Assembly: GCA_913009765.1 (NCBI GenBank)
Contig: CAJVYT010000265.1
Location: 1-6,314, forward strand
DNA: 6,314 nt
Source of the DNA: an uncultured candidate division Zixibacteria bacterium
GTDB taxonomy: Bacteria; Zixibacteria; MSB-5A5; GN15; FEB-12
Reading direction: 5' to 3'
Each line of letters starts with the position of its first letter. Position 1 is the stretch's first letter. Under the pieces are notes generated by a model that saw only the letters and a list, made by a program, of their open reading frames with translations, did not search any database and was not told the origin of the DNA. Both the position numbers and the translations under genes were made by a program. Below are positions 1 through 6,205 of the stretch, in pieces.

Positions 1-100
1 GTATGTGTGAGAGAGAGATACGTGAAGAGTTGTGGATGCAGGTAGTATCAGGTATATTTCTTTTCTTTTTTTTTTTGTATTTTTTGTGTGTTTTTTTTTT
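1..100. other. Read-through noise before the 5' adapter (not genomic)
   Basis: This stretch lies outside the P5 adapter end at 101, so it cannot be insert DNA. It begins with a GA/GT-rich segment and passes into long T runs (about 61-100) broken by single G, A and C bases. Read on the minus strand this is the adapter followed by an A-rich run that decays into noise, which is what Illumina reads give when they run past the end of the library molecule. An open frame runs through it from an ATG at position 3, but that reading has no biological meaning. Confidence 0.9.
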
Positions 101-158
101 AATGATACGGCGACCACCGAGATCTACACTCTTTCCCTACACGACGCTCTTCCGATCT
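101..158 (+). other. Illumina P5 / TruSeq universal adapter
   Basis: All 58 bases match the Illumina universal adapter from memory: it begins AATGATACGGCGACCACCGA at 101 and ends GACGCTCTTCCGATCT at 158. It is technical sequence left by untrimmed reads. In the frame of the following gene it translates to the familiar artefact peptide MIRRPPRSTLFPYTTLFRS, which is widespread in contaminated protein databases. Genomic sequence starts at 159. Confidence 0.98.
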
Positions 159-1673
159 ACTATTTTCCCTACAGTTGAAGGTGGACAAACTATCGTAATA
201 GAAGCTTCTGATGGTAATGCTTCAACAACTTGTGATTTTGTCATTAATGCAATTGCCGGTTCATTGTTCCAGGTTGAAATCCCATGTGTTGGTGATCAAT
301 CAGGTAACTTTGTATTCCAGGGACTACATGTTTTAGTTCCTGTAAATCTTAATACCGGTAACAAAATCGGTGGTTATGATTTATTAATCGCTTATGATAA
401 CTCTGCTTTAAGCTTCCAGTCAGCTGCCCCAGGTGCTGATATTACAGCTGAAGGTTGGGAATATTTCACATACCGTTTTGGTGCTGATGGTAACTGCTCT
501 AATGCATGTCCTTCAGGCTTATTACGTTTAGTTGCTATTGCTGAAACATCTAATGGTCCTAACCATCCTACTGATGGTGGTGTGACTGAATTAGCCGTTT
601 TAGATTTCTTAGTAACAAACGACCGTACCTTTGAATGTCAGGAAATTCCTATTCGTTTCTTCTGGATGGATTGTGGTGACAACGCCCTTTCTAACTGGAC
701 TGGTGACGAATTACATATTTCTGAAGTTGTTTTTGATGGCGACGATGTATTGTTCCCACCAAACGGAAATGAAATCCAAGACCCAACTTATGGTTACCCT
801 ACCTATTTTGGTGCTCAAGATGTTGATTGTTTCACAGATACACTTAAATTCCCGATCCGTGACGTCTCTTTCAACAACGGTTGTGTCTTTATCGCTTGTG
901 CCGATTCTATCGATGCTCGTGGTGATATCAACTTAAACTCCGTACCTAATGAAATTGCTGATGCTGTATTATACAGTAACTATTTCATCTATGGTATTGG
1001 CGTATTCACAGTAAATACAGAAGGTCAAATTGCCGCTTCTGACGTTAACGCTGACGGTCTATCTTTATCAGTTGCTGATTTAGTATACTTGATTCGTATC
1101 GTTGTCGGTGATGCTCTTCCTTATGCTAAATTAGCTCCTGTCACAGCAACTATCGTTGACAACAATGGTTCATTGAATGTTGACGCTGAAATGGGTGCCG
1201 CTTTAGTCGTTATCGAAGGTAACGTTTCTGCTGACTTATTAGCTGATAATATGGAAATCCAATCTAACTTTGACGGTGTTAACACTCGCGTGCTTGTATA
1301 TTCACTCGAAGGTAACTCTTTCTCAGGTGATTTCTTAAATGCTAATGGTACTATCGTTTCTGTTGAACTTGGTTCAGCAGAAGGTGCACAAGTTAACGCT
1401 AAGTTAATTCCTGCAAACTTCGGTCTTGCTCAGAATTATCCTAACCCGTTCAACCCAAGCACAACAATCGAATTCTCAGTTCCGTTTAATTCAGATGTTA
1501 CTTTGACTATTTACAACGTAACAGGTCAAAAAGTAGCTGAATTCTCCGGTGCTTATGAAGCCGGTATTCAAACAATTACTTATGATGCTTCTGCTATGGC
1601 ATCAGGTGTTTACTTCTATAAATTAAACGCCGGTGACTTCTCACAAACCAAGAAAATGGTTCTGTTGAAGTAA
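159..1673 (+). CDS. Gene A: secreted cohesin/dockerin-like protein with T9SS sorting domain, 5'-truncated
   Basis: This is the last 504 codons of a larger gene; the true start lies off the contig, and the ATG at position 3 is adapter or noise. Residues are numbered from 159. Residues 1-33 look like the end of an Ig/cadherin-like domain. Residues 36 to about 230 are cohesin-like (VPVNLNTGNKIGGYDLLIAY core) and carry eight of the fragment's nine cysteines, so disulfides are possible after export. Residues 255-317 hold two dockerin-like loops, D256-x-N-x-N...D268 and D295-x-N-x-D-G...D307. Residues 326-420 form a further beta domain containing RVLVYSLEGNS. Residues 425-504 are a C-terminal T9SS type A-like sorting domain opening with QNYPNPFNP and ending GVYFYKL...KKMVLLK. 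Seven of eight arginines use CGT and the eighth CGC, a strong codon bias that genes B and C lack; this suggests high expression. The C-terminal half is paralogous to that of gene B. A hairpin terminator follows the stop. The domain calls are from pattern reading; the exact role is unknown, with surface or matrix structure the best guess. Confidence 0.88.
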   Translation, partial: TIFPTVEGGQTIVIEASDGNASTTCDFVINAIAGSLFQVEIPCVGDQSGNFVFQGLHVLVPVNLNTGNKIGGYDLLIAYDNSALSFQSAAPGADITAEGWEYFTYRFGADGNCSNACPSGLLRLVAIAETSNGPNHPTDGGVTELAVLDFLVTNDRTFECQEIPIRFFWMDCGDNALSNWTGDELHISEVVFDGDDVLFPPNGNEIQDPTYGYPTYFGAQDVDCFTDTLKFPIRDVSFNNGCVFIACADSIDARGDINLNSVPNEIADAVLYSNYFIYGIGVFTVNTEGQIAASDVNADGLSLSVADLVYLIRIVVGDALPYAKLAPVTATIVDNNGSLNVDAEMGAALVVIEGNVSADLLADNMEIQSNFDGVNTRVLVYSLEGNSFSGDFLNANGTIVSVELGSAEGAQVNAKLIPANFGLAQNYPNPFNPSTTIEFSVPFNSDVTLTIYNVTGQKVAEFSGAYEAGIQTITYDASAMASGVYFYKLNAGDFSQTKKMVLLK

Positions 1674-1702
1674 GTATTTTTTGTTTGATGTTTTAATACA
1701 TA

Positions 1703-1730
1703 CCCCGGAAAAGTTAATACTTTTCCGGGG
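1703..1730 (+). terminator. Hairpin terminator after gene A
   Basis: A perfect 11-bp inverted repeat, CCCCGGAAAAG (1703-1713) and CTTTTCCGGGG (1720-1730), encloses TTAATA, whose outer T and A can add a twelfth pair. It starts 29 bp after the gene A stop and is the most stable hairpin seen in the window. The following ATTATTT is only a weak U tract, so Rho-independent termination is likely but may be leaky, or the hairpin may protect the 3' end of the mRNA. Confidence 0.8.
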
Positions 1731-1750
1731 ATTATTTACCTAAAGGGAAA

Positions 1751-1771
1751 CAGGTTTACGGATTAAACCTG
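1751..1771. repeat. Inverted repeat, 8-bp arms
   Basis: CAGGTTTA (1751-1758) and TAAACCTG (1764-1771) are exact reverse complements around CGGAT. It lies 20 bp after the terminator hairpin and is followed by an A8 run rather than a T run, so it is not a + strand intrinsic terminator. Its role is unknown; it could be a protein-binding dyad or a second hairpin at the mRNA 3' end. Confidence 0.5.
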
Positions 1772-1835
1772 AAAAAAAAGAAATAAAAATGACACAAAAT
1801 TTTTTTAGATTTAAAGACATAGAGATAAAATTTTT

Positions 1836-1872
1836 CTTAATAAGGAGATTAAGAGACTTAATAAGGATATTA
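1836..1872. repeat. 16-bp direct repeat with 21-bp period
   Basis: CTTAATAAGGAGATTA (1836-1851) recurs as CTTAATAAGGATATTA (1857-1872), differing at one base. The copies start 21 bp apart, two turns of B-DNA, so two bound proteins would face the same side of the helix. Each copy contains the small dyad CTTA-A-TAAG. This fits a tandem regulator-binding site upstream of gene B, but AT-rich sequence yields such repeats by chance more often than balanced sequence does. Confidence 0.45.
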
Positions 1873-1880
1873 GTTTTTAC

Positions 1881-1940
1881 TGCCGGCTTTATGGATAAAA
1901 TATACCGGCATGCATCAATTTGCATTGATTCGCAATTGAT
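1881..1940. repeat. Adjacent inverted repeats
   Basis: TGCCGG (1881-1886) and CCGGCA (1905-1910) can pair across an 18-nt loop. Immediately after, ATCAAT (1914-1919) pairs with ATTGAT (1924-1929). Alternatively ATCAATTTGC (1914-1923) pairs with GCAATTGAT (1932-1940) with a one-base bulge. The two later pairings exclude each other, so the segment could switch between folds if it is transcribed, but this is only a possibility. Confidence 0.35.
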
Positions 1941-2029
1941 TTATCAGGGATCGAGGGGATTTTCATTTACTTCAGATTTATATCAAATTACCTGTCAGGA
2001 GACAAAATAATCGCCAAATAGCTAAATTG

Positions 2030-2045
2030 TTACAAGAATTTGTAA
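2030..2045. promoter_or_regulatory. Operator-like palindrome TTACAA-n4-TTGTAA
   Basis: TTACAA (2030-2035) and TTGTAA (2040-2045) are perfect reverse complements around GAAT. The size suits a dimeric helix-turn-helix regulator. It lies about 140 bp ahead of the gene B start and within the spacer of the weak candidate promoter TTGTTA/TAAAAC (2027-2056), where a bound protein would block polymerase. No regulator gene is in the window, so the call rests on symmetry alone. Confidence 0.35.
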
Positions 2046-2055
2046 GTTGTTAAAA

Positions 2056-2142
2056 CACAAACCCTCAGAAGGGATTACCAAAGCGGTAACGCAATAATAA
2101 AGCAATTTGTGGATTTAAAAGGCTGACAGCAAAATAGTCAGC
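2056..2142 (+). promoter_or_regulatory. Candidate structured 5' leader RNA of gene B
   Basis: Four pairings can form in one compact fold. An outer stem CACAAA (2056-2061) with TTTGTG (2106-2111) encloses hairpin CCCT-CAGA-AGGG (2062-2073) and hairpin TTACC-AAAGC-GGTAA (2075-2089), leaving an A-rich single-stranded stretch CGCAATAATAAAGCAA (2090-2105). A separate hairpin GCTGAC/GTCAGC (2122-2142) follows. The fold is 45-130 nt ahead of the gene B ATG, where a riboswitch or leader would sit. It does not match any riboswitch consensus I can recall. The stems are short and each could arise by chance; their nesting is what makes the element worth listing. Confidence 0.3.
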
Positions 2143-2187
2143 ATAAAAGTTAAAATTGGTCTCAAAATTGCTCAATTAGATAGTGAT

Positions 2188-4659
2188 ATGAAATATTTGG
2201 CTAATATGCAATACAAAGTAATGAGATATTCTGCCCTATTATTAGGGTTTTTGCTGTACTTTGGAGTACATACCTCTCTTTTTGCTCAAGTGGATTCCTT
2301 TGGCAGTTTAGACAGAATGTATATAGACAATATATCTGCTGTTGCCGGTAATGACGTAGCGGTTCACTTTTATATGCAAAACGATGAACCTATTTCGTCA
2401 GTCTCAATTCCAATAACGTATAATCCGGATTACTTGAGATTAGATTCAGTGGATTTTGGTAATTCTCGTATTGAATATATTGCCAATAAAATAATATCTC
2501 CAAGCCAGTCGTCAGATATAAACGGACATTTTATGATTTCATTTTTTGTACTGCTTGAAGATGCTGTTCCGGCGGGTGATGGTCTTTTGTGTACCGTCCA
2601 TTTTACAGTTGCTGATTCGGCTGCTCTTGGAAACCAATTTATGATTGATACTCTGTTTTATCCTCCCGGAGGAGAATTTATTTTCGTGGAAGCAACCCAG
2701 TCGGCAATTATTGTACCTCAGTTTGAAGCAGGTTCTGTATTGGTAGAGCAGGAAAACTTTGCCCCTGCTATTTCAGCAGTTTCTACTGAATCAGTTTTTG
2801 AGGGCGACAGCCTTGCTTTTGTTGTTTCTGCATCAGATATTAATAATGATTCTTTGGTTTTTGTCTGTTCAAACAAACCAACCGGCTCAACATTTAAAAT
2901 GATTGACAACAATTCGGCATTATTTAGCTGGACTCCCGGTTTTGTCGGACCATATTCTGCTGACGGTTCACCATTCAAATTGAATCTTTGGGTTTCAGAC
3001 GGTAAAACATCTTCGGAAACAGAAGTACTTATTCATGTTGTAAATAAAAATAGAAAACCTGTTATTTCGACAGTTTCAAATCTATCCTATGAATCAGGTG
3101 ATAATGTTGAAATTCTGTTTGATGCGTCCGATGCTGATTTTGATTCTCTCACATGGAATATTGTCTCAATGCCAAGCGGAGCAGTTTTTACCGAAGGAAG
3201 CCAGTCAACAGTTAGTTGGCAGACAACTCTTAATGATACCGGAAGTTATCCTCTTGAAATTATTGTGACCGACCCGTACGGCTTCAGCGATACATTGGCA
3301 TCATCAATATATCTTGCTCCTACAGTGGCGTATGAATTATCTATGACAAACGATATTGGATATCCGGGAGATAAAGTTTCGATAGATATCAATTTGGATA
3401 ATAAACTGCCGATAGGTTCGTTTAATCTGCTTATCAATTATGACCCATCTGCATTGTCGCTGTTGTCGATAACCAATGACAGCAGCCGCTCTTCGTCATT
3501 TGAATATTTTAGCTATACAAAAGATGTTGACAATATTATTGGGAATGTTCGGATTATCGGTGTTGCTGATTTATCAGGGAATAACAGTACATATTTAGCG
3601 AATGGTAATGGACCGATTGCTACTTTAGGACTAAGAATTTTTGGAAATATAAATTTGAGCGGAATAAATATTCCGATGAAGTTTATGTTTTTAGATGAAT
3701 CTGTTTATAATGACAATACTTTTGAAGATACTCTTGGTGAAAAAATTGTACAGGAAGCAATTACTTATATTAATGGTTCGGTTCAAGTTGAATCATTAGG
3801 TGAAGTTTTGATAGGTGATATAAATATCAATGGTATCGCTTTTGATATTGGTGATGCTATTTATTTTACTAATTTTTTTATGAATCCATTTACATTTCCG
3901 TTTAACCCGCTTCAATATGCAAATTCTGATGTCAACCGTGATAATATAGTAGGTTCTATTGCTGACTTAGTTTCGTTGATAAATGTTATTTCTACCGGCG
4001 GCACTCAGGCTCCAAAGCGGACGACAGAAGAAAAGATTTTAACTGCAAACTTCATAACTGAAAAAAATGATAATGGTACAAGTATCAGCTATGATGCTGA
4101 TTTTTCTATTGGCGGTATCTTAATTACTGTTACCGGCGGTTCTTTGTCTGCTGATGATATAGAAAATGTAACAGATAATATGACAATAGATTTTACAGAA
4201 GGTGCTGATTCAAGCCGTATTTTAGTGTATTCTCTTGATGGTAATTCTATGCCTTCAGGAAATTATTCTTTTGTACAGCTTCATTCAGATTCTGATGTAG
4301 AAATTTTGTCAATTGAAGCTGCCTCGTCAGATGGTGTTTTAGCTTTAGTTGAAAACAGAGCCAAAGAAGTAGTTATACCAACTTCTTTTGAGTTATCCCA
4401 AAACTATCCTAATCCGTTTAATCCTGAGACGAATATCAGTTTTTCTCTGCCGAACCAAACCGATCTGACTCTTGAGATATTTAATATTCTTGGTAAAAAA
4501 GTACGTGTTTTAATAGATGATACGTTTGCTGCCGGACACCATGTTGTTATGTGGGATGGTCGGAATGACACCGGAGTAGAAGTTGCTTCGGGTGTGTATT
4601 TCTACCGCATACAGACAGAGACGAATTTTCAAACTAAAAAAATGCTTTTCTTAAAATAG
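2188..4659 (+). CDS. Gene B: secreted multidomain cohesin/Ig/dockerin-like protein with T9SS sorting domain
   Basis: This is a complete 823-residue protein. A Sec signal peptide (hydrophobic core about 15-27) should be cleaved after SLFA33. In-frame ATGs at 2206 and 2221 are alternative starts; the last gives a tidier 22-residue signal peptide, and none has a clear Shine-Dalgarno site. Domains in order: cohesin-like about 36-185; Ig/cadherin-like (putative-Ig type, with FSWTPGF and VSDG motifs) 190-287; a second such domain 288-378; second cohesin-like 381-537 (SIDINLDNKLPIGSFNLLINY core); dockerin-like loops at D544-x-N-x-N-G...D556 and D581-x-N-x-D...D593; a beta domain about 615-735 with RILVYSLDGNS at 677; and a T9SS type A-like sorting domain 738-823 opening with QNYPNPFNP and ending GVYFYRI...KKMLFLK. 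The part from the dockerin onward is paralogous to gene A. Arginine codons are mixed (6 AGA, 4 CGT, 3 CGG, 2 CGC), unlike gene A. It was probably exported and surface-attached or released; a scaffold or adhesin role is inferred, and no catalytic domain is seen. Confidence 0.92.
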   Translation: MKYLANMQYKVMRYSALLLGFLLYFGVHTSLFAQVDSFGSLDRMYIDNISAVAGNDVAVHFYMQNDEPISSVSIPITYNPDYLRLDSVDFGNSRIEYIANKIISPSQSSDINGHFMISFFVLLEDAVPAGDGLLCTVHFTVADSAALGNQFMIDTLFYPPGGEFIFVEATQSAIIVPQFEAGSVLVEQENFAPAISAVSTESVFEGDSLAFVVSASDINNDSLVFVCSNKPTGSTFKMIDNNSALFSWTPGFVGPYSADGSPFKLNLWVSDGKTSSETEVLIHVVNKNRKPVISTVSNLSYESGDNVEILFDASDADFDSLTWNIVSMPSGAVFTEGSQSTVSWQTTLNDTGSYPLEIIVTDPYGFSDTLASSIYLAPTVAYELSMTNDIGYPGDKVSIDINLDNKLPIGSFNLLINYDPSALSLLSITNDSSRSSSFEYFSYTKDVDNIIGNVRIIGVADLSGNNSTYLANGNGPIATLGLRIFGNINLSGINIPMKFMFLDESVYNDNTFEDTLGEKIVQEAITYINGSVQVESLGEVLIGDININGIAFDIGDAIYFTNFFMNPFTFPFNPLQYANSDVNRDNIVGSIADLVSLINVISTGGTQAPKRTTEEKILTANFITEKNDNGTSISYDADFSIGGILITVTGGSLSADDIENVTDNMTIDFTEGADSSRILVYSLDGNSMPSGNYSFVQLHSDSDVEILSIEAASSDGVLALVENRAKEVVIPTSFELSQNYPNPFNPETNISFSLPNQTDLTLEIFNILGKKVRVLIDDTFAAGHHVVMWDGRNDTGVEVASGVYFYRIQTETNFQTKKMLFLK

Positions 4660-4672
4660 AGGTATTATTGAT

Positions 4673-4714
4673 ATGAAAAAAAAATATACTTTAGATATTC
4701 GGAGGAATAAATGA
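4673..4714 (+). CDS. Possible 13-codon leader ORF before gene C
   Basis: ATG at 4673 opens a frame encoding MKKKYTLDIRRNK that stops at TGA 4712-4714, overlapping the gene C start as ATGA. AGAGG (4658-4662), overlapping the gene B stop, lies 10 bp ahead and could serve as a ribosome site. The gene C Shine-Dalgarno site lies inside this frame. Translational coupling of B to C through it is possible. Its length gives no statistical support, so it may be chance or an alternative start lost to a frame change. Confidence 0.2.
   Translation: MKKKYTLDIRRNK
4701..4706 (+). promoter_or_regulatory. Ribosome binding site of gene C
   Basis: GGAGGA lies 4 bp ahead of the ATG at 4711 and is the only strong Shine-Dalgarno sequence in the window. 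It fixes the start of gene C and shows that the host uses Shine-Dalgarno initiation, which makes its absence at gene B notable. Confidence 0.8.
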
Positions 4715-6205
4715 GATTTATGAAAATCCCTCTTTTATGTTTACTCATTTTATTGACGTTTTCAGGATATGCTCAATCGCAGTGTGGTCCGTCTCCGTCA
4801 CCTTTTGATTTTGCCAGTGTTGGTAATAATGACCGAGCCAAACCGGGTGATACGGTTAATATTCCAATCGGTATGACCAATATAAAAGCATTATCTGCTT
4901 TAACATATTTAGTTGAATATGATAAAACAGTATTAACTCCATTAACTTTTGCATCTGATACACTTATTACAAATGGGGTGCAATATGATACTGTTCAAGC
5001 TGATCCACTTATAGTTGATACGATAGCAGTTTCTGACACATCGTTCACTAATTTTTTCGAAATTGATACAACCGGTGGACGTATGAATTTTGTCTACCAG
5101 CAAGGGAATTCCAGTGTTTTGGCTTATAGCTTATCTGCAACAGAAGAATTTGCGAATCCTTCTACTGATGTAAATATAGGAAGAATTCTTATTAATTTGC
5201 TTCCGACCGATTTTGCCGGGGGTATTGCCACAGCTATTGATTCAGGTGCGGGAGTTGCATTTCATATTCCTTTTGAAGTGAATACTTTAGCAGCTGATGG
5301 CACGGTAGCAAATTTTAATTTTTATGAAGTAGCGATTTATGATAACGCTTTCCCTCCGAATATTATTTCTTGCCAATATACAAGATATTCTGATATTACC
5401 GGGGCACTTGGTGGAGATGTTCGCTTTACCACTCAAACTTCTGCATTTACAGTTGATGTAAATGCTGTTGATCCACCTGTTATCAATTCCTATACTGCCA
5501 GCCCGACAAATATTACTTCAGGCGGTTCATCGACACTTTCATGGGACGTTACAAATGCAGATTCAGTAGTGATAAGTAACGGTGTAGGTACTTTTACTTC
5601 TTTAAACAGTTCAATTGTAGTTTCGCCGACATCAACAACCTCCTATACTTTAACTGCCTACAACGCAAGTACTACACAACCTTCTCAATCTGTAACTGTA
5701 ACCGTTGGTACAGTGGCAGGAAATAATAATCCGACAATTGCTGCTGTTGTAGGGTCGCCATTTACGGTGAATCAGGGAGAGTCGGTATCATTTTCTGTAA
5801 CTGCTTCCGATGTTGATGCTTCTGATATTATTACTCTTTCGGCAACTTCACTTCCTGCCAATGCTGTTTTTAATCAAGTTGTCGGCAGTGGCTCTGTTAC
5901 CGGTAATTTTAGTTTTACTCCCGATTTTACCCAATCCGGTACGTTTTCGGCTGTTTTCAGTGCTGTTGATAATCAAGGAGGCTCATCTGCTTTAAGAACA
6001 GTTATTATAAATGTAATAGAAATACAAAACGACAGACTGTTTTCAACATCGGCAATCGGTCAACAGCCGGTTGGTGGTCTTAGCGGAAAACGAAATATCT
6101 ATTTTCCTATAAACATGGTGACTGCTCAAACGGTTTATGGTATTCAGTTTGATTTCAAATATGACCCTGTCTTTTTTGAGGTTGATTCATTTATTGTAAC
6201 CGGAC
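4711..6205 (+). CDS. Gene C: secreted cohesin/Ig-like protein, 3'-truncated at adapter junction
   Basis: There are 498 genomic codons; the frame then runs into adapter and ends at a false stop at 6226-6228, adding the artefact residues QIGRAHV. The start is fixed by GGAGGA just upstream. A Sec signal peptide (residues 1-21, LLCLLILL core, cleavage after GYA) is followed by QSQC; there is no lipobox, so this is not a lipoprotein. Residues about 30-250 are cohesin-like (AKPGDTVNIPIGMTNIKALS). Residues 254-333 are a bacterial Ig-like domain with the recognisable SPTNITSGGSSTLSWDVTNA pattern. Residues 338-437 are a cadherin/putative-Ig domain (NNNPTIAAV...FSFTPDF). Residues 441-498 begin a second cohesin-like domain (YFPINMVTAQTVYGIQFDFK). 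The order matches gene B, so the lost end probably carries a second cohesin remainder, dockerin-like loops and a T9SS sorting domain. It lies 51 bp after gene B with no terminator between, so the two are probably co-transcribed. Arginine codons are mixed, as in gene B. Confidence 0.88.

Larger units (their letters stand above)
1674..2187. other. 514-bp intergenic region between genes A and B
   Basis: No convincing gene is present. A 73-codon frame at 1789-2010 has no recognisable domain, no usable ribosome site and a low-complexity start, so it is treated as chance. The region is very AT-rich and dense in symmetrical elements, in order: terminator hairpin (1703-1730), inverted repeat (1751-1771), A8 and T7 runs (about 1772-1806), direct repeat (1836-1872), nested inverted repeats (1881-1940), palindrome (2030-2045), candidate branched RNA fold (2056-2111) and a further hairpin (2122-2142). 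It must contain the gene B promoter unless transcription reads through from gene A. A weak sigma70-like pair, TTGTTA (2027-2032) and TAAAAC (2051-2056) with an 18-bp spacer, is the only candidate seen, and it is not strong. Confidence 0.7.

Noticed and set aside
3..158. N-terminal signal peptide or membrane segment of gene A (hydrophobic F/L-rich stretch)
   Set aside because: It is the translation of poly-T read-through noise and the P5 adapter.
1789..2010. A 73-codon + strand frame (MTQNFFRFKD start) between genes A and B
   Set aside because: It has no recognisable domain, a T7-run low-complexity start, no Shine-Dalgarno site and no neighbour logic. It covers the repeats of a likely regulatory region.
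2056..2111. c-di-GMP-I (GEMM) riboswitch
   Set aside because: The tetraloop-receptor pair, the GGCAAACC and GGGACGCAAAGCC core are not present; only ACGCAA matches. Kept only as an unassigned fold.
2070..2142. Short resemblance to a tRNA D arm (CCAAAGCGGTAAC)
   Set aside because: There is no acceptor stem, no anticodon arm in register and no T-arm GGTTCGAATCC, so it is not a tRNA or a recognisable tRNA remnant.
2718..3437. Minus-strand frames of 86 and 63 codons within gene B
   Set aside because: They lie opposite a well-supported coding region with clear domains and show no motif or start signal of their own.
4779..4794. Lipoprotein signal (C25 of gene C near the signal peptide end)
   Set aside because: The residues before C25 are Q-S-Q, not a lipobox; ordinary Sec cleavage after A21 fits better.
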